A stretch of 15,855 bases of DNA from Singulisphaera sp. GP187. Lineage in GTDB: Bacteria > Pseudomonadota > Gammaproteobacteria > Burkholderiales > Burkholderiaceae_C. The stretch covers positions 1 to 15,855 of the forward strand of contig CALPYQ020000003.1 of the NCBI GenBank assembly GCA_943327965.2, in the 5' to 3' direction. The notes beneath the pieces were generated by a model. The model worked only from the letters and a program-made list of their open reading frames with translations. It was not told the origin of the DNA and searched no databases. Made by a program: the position numbers and the translations under genes. Positions within the stretch are counted from its first letter, which is position 1; each line of letters starts with the position of its first letter. Shown here one piece after another: positions 1-6,622 of the stretch.

Positions 1-459
1 AACTACGACGCCACCACACAAAAGAGCACGTCCAACAAATACGACGCCTCTGGTGTTGAAGTGGAAGCGGGCTACAAAATGGGTGCATTCCGCGTCAATG
101 GCGGTGTCACAGTCACCAACGCCAAAATCGTTAGCAGCGGTTTGACACCCAACCGTCAAGCCAAAGTTGTTTACCAGTTGAGCCCTTCCTATGTGTTGGG
201 TGATGCAACCATCGGCGCCGCCATTGTGGGCACATCAAGCTCCAAAGATGCACAAGGCACACCGATTGAAGTCACATTGCCTGCATACACCGTCATCAAC
301 GCATTTGCCAATTTCAACCTTGGCAAAAATGCAGTGGCAACATTGGGCATCAACAACTTGACCAACACATTGGGCTACACAGAGAGCAACGACGGCCGCA
401 TGGCTGCACGTTCAATCACTGGCCGCTCAGTGAAAGCTGGCTTGAAGTACAACTTCTAA
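1..459 (+). CDS. TonB-dependent outer-membrane receptor, C-terminal part (5' end outside window)
   Basis: The frame is open from the first base and ends with TAA at 457-459, giving the last 152 residues of a longer protein. Alternating polar and hydrophobic strands, an asparagine-rich NNLTNT segment near the end, and a final GLKYNF ending in Phe are typical of the last beta-strands of a TonB-dependent receptor; the terminal Phe is the BAM recognition signal. The plug, TonB box and signal peptide would lie upstream and are not seen. The family carries substrates across the outer membrane using TonB-ExbBD energy. The downstream amylosucrase and sucrose-type permease suggest sucrose as substrate, as for Xanthomonas SuxA; that is inferred from context. 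An in-frame GTG at 61 is internal and not the start. A strong terminator follows directly. Confidence 0.85.
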   Translation, partial: NYDATTQKSTSNKYDASGVEVEAGYKMGAFRVNGGVTVTNAKIVSSGLTPNRQAKVVYQLSPSYVLGDATIGAAIVGTSSSKDAQGTPIEVTLPAYTVINAFANFNLGKNAVATLGINNLTNTLGYTESNDGRMAARSITGRSVKAGLKYNF

Positions 460-470
460 TTGGAAGCAGG

Positions 471-502
471 GGCTGCCGACTTCGGTCGGCAGCCTTTTTT
501 TT
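471..502 (+). terminator. Intrinsic terminator after the TonB-dependent receptor gene
   Basis: A perfect 10-bp stem (GGCTGCCGAC at 471-480 with GTCGGCAGCC at 485-494) closes a TTCG tetraloop and is followed by eight T at 495-502. It starts 12 bases after the receptor stop codon. This is a textbook Rho-independent terminator. It sits in the 51-base gap before the amylosucrase gene, whose ATG is at 511, so any readthrough message carries this hairpin right beside the start codon. Confidence 0.93.
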
Positions 503-510
503 GTCTTGTT

Positions 511-2457
511 ATGACCATCCTCGAATCACCCGCTCTGCCGTCACACTCTGACGAAGCTTTGTCTGTCTGGCGCAGCCAACTGAACGCTGCACCCCAGAAC
601 CGTGCGCGTGTTTTAGTCGAAAGAATTCGAAAGCAAGAGTCTGTATTGACAGACCGCTTGGTCAAAGTTTATGGTCAACATCCGAACGTTGACGCATTGG
701 TTCAAGACCTGATTCAGGCAGCCGTGCAAGCATCATTGGCACGCGCAGAAGATTTATGGCAGCTTGATTTACATCGTCAAGCGCATCCCGATTGGCATCA
801 ACAAGGCGCTGTGGGCTACACCGCTTATGTCGATCAATTTGCCGGCAATTTGCAAGGCATCACAGAAAAAATTGACTACCTGAAGTCACTGGGTGTGACT
901 TACCTGCATTTGTTACCCTTCTTCAAGGCAGCTGAAGGCCCGAACGACGGCGGCTTTGCAGTGGCACACTTTGAAGAAGTTGCGCCAACACTGGGCACCC
1001 AAGATGACCTGTTGCAGCTCACCCAAGCGTTGAGAAAAGCTGGCATCAGTTTGTGCAGCGATTTTGTTTTGAACCATGTCGCCCAAGACCATGAATGGGC
1101 ACTCAAAGCAAAGTCAGGCGACTTAAATTATCAAAATTACTTTTGCTTGGCCAAGAACACAGAAGAAGTGGCTGCTTGGGAAAAAACACTGCCCCAAATT
1201 TTTCCAGATACCGCACCCGGCAATTTCACTTTCCAGCCCGAACTGAATGCTTGGGTGTGGACAACGTTTTACCCCTATCAATGGGATTTAAATTACGCCA
1301 ATCCAAAAGTTTTTTTGGAAGTGGTTTCGGCCATGATGCGCGTTGCCAACATGGGCATTGAAGCCTTCCGCTTAGACTCCACAGGCTTTTTGTGGAAACG
1401 CATTGGCACCAACAGTCAAAACCAACCTGAGGTTCACTGCTTGCTGCAAGCATTGAGAGCCTTGATGGAAATTGCATGTCCCGGTGTCTTGCTCAAAGCC
1501 GAAGCCATCATGCCCACGCAACAACTCCCGCCGTATTTTGGTTTGGGAGAAAGCTCTGGACCAGAATGCCACTTGGCCTATCACTCTAGCTTGATGGCCG
1601 CCAGTTGGGTCGCCTTGGCCGAACAAGATGTGAGCTTACTGCGCTCTGTCATGGCGCAAACGCCCAAGGTGCCGCAAGGCAGTTCTTGGCTGAGTTATGT
1701 CCGGTGTCATGACGACATTGGATGGAATGTTTTAAAACCCGATCTTGAGGCCTTGGGCGACATCACGCATGAACGTCTGATTGAGGCCTCGCAGTTTTTT
1801 GCAGGCTTGACAGCGGGTAGTTATGCGCGAGGTGCTGCTTTTCAAACCACGCACACGCGGGCTGTGCATGGCACCAACGGAATGGCTTCTGCCTTAACCG
1901 GTTTGGAATCTGCGCAAACTCCCGAAGAATTGTCATTGGCCATCGATCGTTTGTTGTTGCTCCAAGGTTTGTCTTTCTTCATGGGAGGATTGCCGCTCTT
2001 GTACATGGGGGATGAGCTGGGCCTAGGCAATACCACCAAAGAGGAATTGGGACTGCGCAATGGTCCTGATGGGCGTGAATTGCACCGCCCGTATTGGTCC
2101 GAAGACAAAGCCAATCAAAGACACATTGCAGGCAGCATGGCGTCTAGAATTTTTTCAAAGATTCAGCAGATGGCGCAACTCAGAAAAATACACGTTGCAT
2201 TCAAGGGCAATGCAGATGTTGGGTTGTTGGCCAATGTGCACCCTCAAATTTTGGGCCTGCAGCGCAATCAGGATCTGATCGGCTTGTTCAATTTTTCAAA
2301 TCAGGCAATCGATCTGAAGTTTTCTGATTTAGGACTCGGGTCCATCGAATCAATCGATTCAACATCTGACAGCCCTACTGATCTGCGCTTGAATTCCTAC
2401 CAATTTATGTGGATCAACATCGCAAGCGTTGCATCGCCCGTTGTATTGATCCATTGA
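511..2457 (+). CDS. suxB: Amylosucrase-family glucosyltransferase/sucrose hydrolase (GH13 subfamily 4)
   Basis: 648 residues, close to the roughly 636 of Neisseria amylosucrase. The family splits sucrose and either extends an alpha-1,4-glucan, releasing fructose (EC 2.4.1.4), or hydrolyses it. A helical N-terminal region (about 1-90) precedes a (beta/alpha)8 barrel and a C-terminal beta domain. Visible landmarks are DFVLNH (184-189), nucleophile Asp289 in FRLDS, acid/base Glu331 in KAEAI, and His400-Asp401 in RCHDDIGW. Asp146 and Arg522 fit the family's pocket salt bridge. Oddities: Phe149 where the family usually has Tyr, and a divergent stretch after FQ at 444-445. ATG 511 is chosen because the frame upstream runs through the terminator; no Shine-Dalgarno precedes it. 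The symbol follows the Xanthomonas SuxB parallel; whether it polymerises or hydrolyses cannot be told. Confidence 0.9.
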   Translation: MTILESPALPSHSDEALSVWRSQLNAAPQNRARVLVERIRKQESVLTDRLVKVYGQHPNVDALVQDLIQAAVQASLARAEDLWQLDLHRQAHPDWHQQGAVGYTAYVDQFAGNLQGITEKIDYLKSLGVTYLHLLPFFKAAEGPNDGGFAVAHFEEVAPTLGTQDDLLQLTQALRKAGISLCSDFVLNHVAQDHEWALKAKSGDLNYQNYFCLAKNTEEVAAWEKTLPQIFPDTAPGNFTFQPELNAWVWTTFYPYQWDLNYANPKVFLEVVSAMMRVANMGIEAFRLDSTGFLWKRIGTNSQNQPEVHCLLQALRALMEIACPGVLLKAEAIMPTQQLPPYFGLGESSGPECHLAYHSSLMAASWVALAEQDVSLLRSVMAQTPKVPQGSSWLSYVRCHDDIGWNVLKPDLEALGDITHERLIEASQFFAGLTAGSYARGAAFQTTHTRAVHGTNGMASALTGLESAQTPEELSLAIDRLLLLQGLSFFMGGLPLLYMGDELGLGNTTKEELGLRNGPDGRELHRPYWSEDKANQRHIAGSMASRIFSKIQQMAQLRKIHVAFKGNADVGLLANVHPQILGLQRNQDLIGLFNFSNQAIDLKFSDLGLGSIESIDSTSDSPTDLRLNSYQFMWINIASVASPVVLIH

Positions 2458-2482
2458 ACTCTGAAACTGTTGCAAACCAAAT

Positions 2483-2486
2483 GAGG
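2483..2486 (+). promoter_or_regulatory. Ribosome binding site of the sucrose permease gene
   Basis: GAGG lies 5 bases before ATG 2492. It supports this start and contrasts with the missing Shine-Dalgarno of the preceding amylosucrase gene. Confidence 0.6.
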
Positions 2487-2491
2487 CTCGT

Positions 2492-3793
2492 ATGACGTTT
2501 CGCAAACCGCACTTATCGCTCTGGCAAATACTGCAAATGAATTTTGGATTCTTCGGCATCCAATACAGTTTTGGACTGCAGCAGGCCAACATGAGTCCCA
2601 TCTACCAATACTTGGGCGCAGAGGAAGCCAACTTGCCTTTCCTTTGGTTGGCAGGCCCTGTCACTGGCTTGTTGGTGCAACCCCTGATTGGTGCCATGAG
2701 CGATAGAACCCTCAGCAGATGGGGCCGACGCACACCCTACTTTTTAATCGGTGCACTGATGTGCAGCATTTGCTTGCTGTTCATGCCCTTCAGTCCCACG
2801 CTTTGGTTTGCAGCCAGCCTGCTTTGGATTTTGGATGCAGCCAATAACGTCACCATGGAGCCCTATCGGGCATATGTCAGCGACCGACTCAACAGAGACC
2901 AACATGCAGTTGGCTTTCTAACGCAAAGTGCGTTTACGGGTTTGGCGCAAACCTTTGCCTACCTCACACCCACGCTCTTGTTTTTATGGGGCATTGACAA
3001 AGACGCCGTCAACAGCAGCAACATTCCTCAACTGACCGTCATTGCATTCATGATTGGTGCTGTTTTTTCAATTACCACAGTAGCGTGGTCCGTTAAATCG
3101 ACGCCTGAACTGCCTTTAACCCCTCAAGAAATTGAGCACATCAAATCACAAAAAACCGGATGGCTTGCAACCTTGTCAGAAATTGCATCCGCCATTCGCG
3201 ACATGCCCCAGACCATGCGCCAACTATGGTGGATGAAGTTGTTTCAGTGGTATGCCATGATGTGCTATTGGATTTACATCGTGCCTGCGCTGGCTTTGTC
3301 TATTTTTGGCACCCGAGATCCCAACACCACCGAGTTTCGCGACGCCAGTTTGTTGAATGGTCAAATTGGCGGCTTCTATAACTTTGTGGCCTTCATTGCA
3401 GCATTTGCCCTGATGCCATTGATTCGTCGTTGGGGACCCAAATATGTGCATGCACTTTGCTTGCTTCTAGCAGGCATCAGCATGATGCTGCTGCCTTCTA
3501 TTCAAGACAAGTGGTTGCTTTTGGTTCCCATGGTGGGCATTGGGATGGCATGGGCCAGCATCATGGGCAATCCGTATATCTTGTTGGCAGGCAGTATCCC
3601 TCAGGAAAGGGCTGGTGTGTACATGGGCATTTTCAACATGTTCATTGTGTTGCCCATGATTTTTCAAATGATCACACTGCCCTTTATCTACAAACATTGG
3701 CTGGGCGCCAATCCCACCAATGTGCTGGTATTTGCTGGCGTGTTGATGTGCATTGCTGCTGCGCTAACCCTGCGCGTCAAAAGCAAGGCCTAA
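2492..3793 (+). CDS. MFS sucrose/glucoside:cation symporter, plant SUT/SLC45-like (SuxC-type)
   Basis: 433 residues with about 12 hydrophobic segments. The loop between segments 2 and 3 (about 55-82) reads GPVTGLLVQPLIG, then SDRTLSRWGRRTP, which closely resembles the conserved region of plant sucrose transporters and SLC45 proteins. LDAANN at 114-119 followed by EPYRAYVSD also matches the SUT pattern LDxANN...PxRAxxxD. The family imports sucrose or related glucosides by proton symport at the inner membrane. The gene lies 34 bases after the amylosucrase gene on the same strand, so the two are probably co-transcribed and the substrate is probably sucrose. The C-terminus is short and basic. Maltose or another disaccharide remains possible. 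Its stop is 13 bases from the stop of the convergent lyase gene, with no hairpin between them. Confidence 0.87.
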   Translation: MTFRKPHLSLWQILQMNFGFFGIQYSFGLQQANMSPIYQYLGAEEANLPFLWLAGPVTGLLVQPLIGAMSDRTLSRWGRRTPYFLIGALMCSICLLFMPFSPTLWFAASLLWILDAANNVTMEPYRAYVSDRLNRDQHAVGFLTQSAFTGLAQTFAYLTPTLLFLWGIDKDAVNSSNIPQLTVIAFMIGAVFSITTVAWSVKSTPELPLTPQEIEHIKSQKTGWLATLSEIASAIRDMPQTMRQLWWMKLFQWYAMMCYWIYIVPALALSIFGTRDPNTTEFRDASLLNGQIGGFYNFVAFIAAFALMPLIRRWGPKYVHALCLLLAGISMMLLPSIQDKWLLLVPMVGIGMAWASIMGNPYILLAGSIPQERAGVYMGIFNMFIVLPMIFQMITLPFIYKHWLGANPTNVLVFAGVLMCIAAALTLRVKSKA

Positions 3794-3806
3794 ATCGTCA
3801 AATCAG

Positions 3807-4670
3807 TTAGACGCTGCCGTCGTACTTTTTGCCAAGTGCCAACAACTCAGGTGTTTCTATTAACGCATTGAGTTGGTCAAAGTCCAGCATGTTGTCGCGC
3901 CAAGGTGCGGTGGTTTGATGCTTTTTCAGACTGCCGTAATAGCCCTGCAAGGTGTGTGAAACAGCCCGCGCCGTACCACCTGGGAAGATCACAATTTTGA
4001 AGCCGAATTTACCCAATTCGTCGGCGCTCAAGATTGGCGTTTTGCCGCCTTCCACCATATTGGCCAATAAGGGAATGCGGTGAGCAAAACGATCGCACGC
4101 CACTTTCATTTGCTCGGGTGTGCGCAAAGCCTCAACAAACAGCGCATCGACGCCGCACTCCAAATACTTTTCAGCGCGGTCTAAGGCGGCATCCAAGCCC
4201 TCTACTGCCAAAGCATCTGTGCGCGCCAAGATGAGGGTGTTGCTGCTTTTTCTAGCATCCAAAGCCGCGTGAATTTTGCCTTGCATTTCCTTCACAGGAA
4301 CCACGCCTTTGCCATCCAAGTGACCGCAGCGCTTTGGAAAAGTTTGGTCTTCAATTTGAATCATGGCGGCCCCTGCCCGCTCAAAATCGCGCACCGTGCG
4401 CTGCATGTTGAGTGCATTGCCAAAGCCTGTGTCGGCATCGACAATGACAGGCACTCGCACGCGGTCGGTGATGTTGGACAAGGTGTTGGCCACTTCGCTG
4501 GCAGTGGTTAAACCAATGTCAGACCGGCCAAGCCGTGTGTAGGCAATAGAGGCACCCGACAAATACAGCGCTTCAAAGCCAGCTTGCTCGGCGATGAGTG
4601 CGGTGAGGGCATCGTAAATTCCAGGCGCGAGCAAGGCGCTGGGTTGTTGCAAGCGTTGAGCCAGAGACAT
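3807..4670 (-). CDS. PEP mutase/isocitrate lyase superfamily C-C lyase (dimethylmalate- or methylisocitrate-lyase-like)
   Basis: 287 residues, near the usual size of PrpB and 2,3-dimethylmalate lyase. Superfamily landmarks are YLSGAS (36-41), metal-binding DADTGFG (78-84), IEDQ (106-109), the mobile loop KRCGH (113-117) with catalytic Cys115, and ARTDALAVEGLD. Lyases of this family use Mg2+ and the loop Cys to cleave a 2-hydroxy- or 3-hydroxy-dicarboxylate to an oxo acid (pyruvate or glyoxylate) plus a carboxylate. The Cys loop argues against the oxaloacetate decarboxylase and PEP mutase branches. ANMVEGGKTP and IVIFP recall the dimethylmalate-lyase side, but substrate cannot be fixed by eye. 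ATG 4670 is preferred to ATG 4679 because AGGA at 4679-4682 is 8 bases upstream of it. It is the last gene of the minus-strand block, 45 bases after the flavoprotein. Confidence 0.87.
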   Translation of the reverse strand: MSLAQRLQQPSALLAPGIYDALTALIAEQAGFEALYLSGASIAYTRLGRSDIGLTTASEVANTLSNITDRVRVPVIVDADTGFGNALNMQRTVRDFERAGAAMIQIEDQTFPKRCGHLDGKGVVPVKEMQGKIHAALDARKSSNTLILARTDALAVEGLDAALDRAEKYLECGVDALFVEALRTPEQMKVACDRFAHRIPLLANMVEGGKTPILSADELGKFGFKIVIFPGGTARAVSHTLQGYYGSLKKHQTTAPWRDNMLDFDQLNALIETPELLALGKKYDGSV

Positions 4671-4678
4671 ATAAATCA

Positions 4679-4682
4679 TCCT
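4679..4682 (-). promoter_or_regulatory. Ribosome binding site that decides the lyase start
   Basis: On the minus strand AGGA is followed by 8 bases and then ATG 4670. The alternative ATG at 4677-4679 overlaps this motif and would have no usable spacing, so the shorter protein is favoured. Confidence 0.5.
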
Positions 4683-4724
4683 ACAAATTGGGTATCAATC
4701 AAAAACTGGGATTGCCAACGGGCC

Positions 4725-6125
4725 TTAAGCTGCGTGCAATTTTTGCGCGATGTCTTGTGCGGCCAGCCATCCACCGCCCACTGCGCTCAACAAACCATTG
4801 CCTGCCAAATAACCATCGGCGCCACGACCAGAAACACCTCGCGCAGCACCGCCTGCTGCATACAAGTTGTTTAAGACTTGGCCGTTGGTTTTGACCACGC
4901 GGCACTGCGCGTCCACTTCTAAACCACCTTGGGTATGGAACAGTGCACCCGTTACTTTGATGGCGTGATATGGGGCTTGCAAAGAGCGTGTGAAGCTTCT
5001 GCCCATGGTGTCTGTATGGCCAGCGCGAACTTCGTCCAAGGTGGCCTTCAAAGTGGCGGCATCACAACCCACTAAGGCTGCCAAACCATCAACGTCCTTG
5101 GCTGTGCGCAATGCACCTGCTTGTTCGGCATCTCGAAAATCTGGGAAAGTACGCAGAAGCTCTAGCAAAGGCGCGTCAAAAATGTTCCAGGCAATGCTGC
5201 CAGGCTGGCTCAGCACATGCACGGCCGCTTCGGAATAACCACCGGTTTCGTCATTAAAGCGTTTGCCCAATGTGTTGACTTGCACACCGCCTTCCATGAT
5301 GAACGCCCAAGTCATGAGCGCACCTTGCGGCGTCACCCACGAACCATGGCCTTGGTAGGCATCCAAGTCACCCATTTGCAAACCCAATTGAAGGCCCCAC
5401 TGAATGGCAGTTCCGTCGTTGCCTTGGTGGCCCGCAAAAACCGCATTGGCCATTTCGGGCAAAAGTTCTTTGACCATGTCGGTATTGCCACCAAAGCCAT
5501 TGCAAGCCAGCAATAAATAATTGCACGACAAATGCTCTACAGCACCATCGGGTCGTTGATAGCCCACACCCAGAACTTCGTCTTGTGCATTGACCCACAA
5601 CTCACAGACCAATGATTGGCCCAAAATATCGGCGCCCAAATCGGTGGCCACTTGCGCCAAGCGCGTCATCAATGTAGCGCCTGTTTTTTCAGGCATGGTG
5701 TGCATTCGCCTCACCGTGTGGCCTGGGTATAAAAAGCCATCCACAATTTCAAAGGGCAAGCCCATTTTTTCCAGTTCATCGATGGCCAACGTGGCTGCCG
5801 ACACATAAGCCTTGACCAAATGCAGAGGCGCATTGCCGTGGGCTTTGTTCATCACATCGTCAATCAGCAATTGATGTGAGTCTTCAATGCCCAATGATTT
5901 TTGCAAGCGTGTTTCGGCGGCCGGAATAAATCCTGAAGACAACGCTGAAGAGCCCGTGCCAGATTCATCGCGCTCTAACACCAACACATCGATGTTGGAC
6001 TTGCGAAGAGCGATGGCTGCTGTTAAACCACAAGAGCCCCCACCCACGATGCAAACAGGTACCGCGGGTGTCCCTTCTGGCATGGATTCAGCGCGAACAA
6101 TTTGGGGGGCTTTTTGATTTTTCAT
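4725..6125 (-). CDS. FAD-dependent dehydrogenase, fumarate reductase/succinate dehydrogenase flavoprotein-like
   Basis: 466 residues of the FAD_binding_2 family. The Rossmann motif VGGGSCGLTAA lies at about 27-37, with Glu51 at the end of the second strand for the FAD ribose. RFNDE (289-293), HTQGG (397-401) and RGVSGRGADGYLAGNG (about 429-444) correspond to the active-site and FAD-contact regions of fumarate reductases and tricarballylate dehydrogenase (TcuA). No signal peptide, haem motif or membrane segment is seen, so it is probably cytoplasmic. Family members interconvert saturated and unsaturated dicarboxylates; here I infer oxidation of a substituted succinate to feed the LeuC/LeuD-like hydratase. 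ATG 6125 shares ATGA with the stop of the leuD-like gene. The frame stays open to 6518, but that part lies over the leuD-like gene and is not translated. A 3-ketosteroid dehydrogenase-like role is less likely in this context. Confidence 0.85.
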   Translation of the reverse strand: MKNQKAPQIVRAESMPEGTPAVPVCIVGGGSCGLTAAIALRKSNIDVLVLERDESGTGSSALSSGFIPAAETRLQKSLGIEDSHQLLIDDVMNKAHGNAPLHLVKAYVSAATLAIDELEKMGLPFEIVDGFLYPGHTVRRMHTMPEKTGATLMTRLAQVATDLGADILGQSLVCELWVNAQDEVLGVGYQRPDGAVEHLSCNYLLLACNGFGGNTDMVKELLPEMANAVFAGHQGNDGTAIQWGLQLGLQMGDLDAYQGHGSWVTPQGALMTWAFIMEGGVQVNTLGKRFNDETGGYSEAAVHVLSQPGSIAWNIFDAPLLELLRTFPDFRDAEQAGALRTAKDVDGLAALVGCDAATLKATLDEVRAGHTDTMGRSFTRSLQAPYHAIKVTGALFHTQGGLEVDAQCRVVKTNGQVLNNLYAAGGAARGVSGRGADGYLAGNGLLSAVGGGWLAAQDIAQKLHAA

Positions 6126-6622
6126 TGTGATGCTCTTTGTTGTTGCAGACGCAGCTTGAGTTGAGGCAAAAGACCACCAGCTTCCACCATGGCCACCAAA
6201 AAATCTGGAATTGGATCGCAAGCCAATCGTTGGCCGTTGCCACGCACGACCGCCCATTGATTCAAATCGAGTGAAATTTGCTCGGCCTCTTCTAACAACT
6301 CTGCTTCTTTGCAGGTCAGCAATAACAGGCCTAAATTGAATGCATTGCGAAAATACAAGCCACTGTAGGAAGGCGCAATGACAGCCTTCACACCCAATTT
6401 CACCAAGGCATCGGCGGCCTGTTCGCGGGAAGAGCCAATGCCAAAATTGGGGCCAGCCGCCAGTACATCGCCAGCCCTGACCGCCGCGGCAAACTCTGGC
6501 CTGACGCCCTCCAAGCAATGCTTGGCAATGTCCTGAATGCCCAACTTCATGTAAGCCCCTGGCGCCAGTTGATCGGTGTCAACATCGGCACCCACGCGCC
6601 AAACTCTGTGCAACTTGCTCAT
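6122..6622 (-). CDS. LeuD-type small (swivelling-domain) subunit of an aconitase-family hydro-lyase
   Basis: 166 residues, the length of the short archaeal-type LeuD/DmdB branch. DVDTDQ near residues 13-18, GPNFGIGSSREQAA (57-70) and RNAFNLGLL (92-100) are the swivel-domain landmarks; Ser64 and Arg66 sit in the substrate loop. The specificity loop reads YMKL at 24-27, not the YLRL/YLRT forms I know from isopropylmalate isomerases and homoaconitases, which hints at another substrate. It pairs with the large subunit directly upstream, whose TGA it overlaps (ATGA at 6619-6622). GGAGG 7 bases before ATG 6622 fixes the start. Citraconate, dimethylmaleate or another alkyl-maleate is a plausible substrate. 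A leucine-biosynthesis role is unlikely because no leuA or leuB is nearby. Confidence 0.87.
   Translation of the reverse strand: MSKLHRVWRVGADVDTDQLAPGAYMKLGIQDIAKHCLEGVRPEFAAAVRAGDVLAAGPNFGIGSSREQAADALVKLGVKAVIAPSYSGLYFRNAFNLGLLLLTCKEAELLEEAEQISLDLNQWAVVRGNGQRLACDPIPDFLVAMVEAGGLLPQLKLRLQQQRASQ

Noticed and set aside
460..510. Longer amylosucrase starting at TTG 460
   Set aside because: The added residues are encoded by the terminator hairpin and T run, match nothing in the family, and the TTG abuts the receptor stop codon.
3430..3810. 126-codon plus-strand frame at the end of the permease gene
   Set aside because: It is His/Gln-rich, shifted relative to the permease frame and has no homology signal that I recognise; a shadow of the real gene.
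6126..6518. About 130-residue N-terminal extension of the flavoprotein
   Set aside because: It lies wholly over the leuD-like gene in another frame, and the ATGA overlap at 6122-6125 marks the true start.
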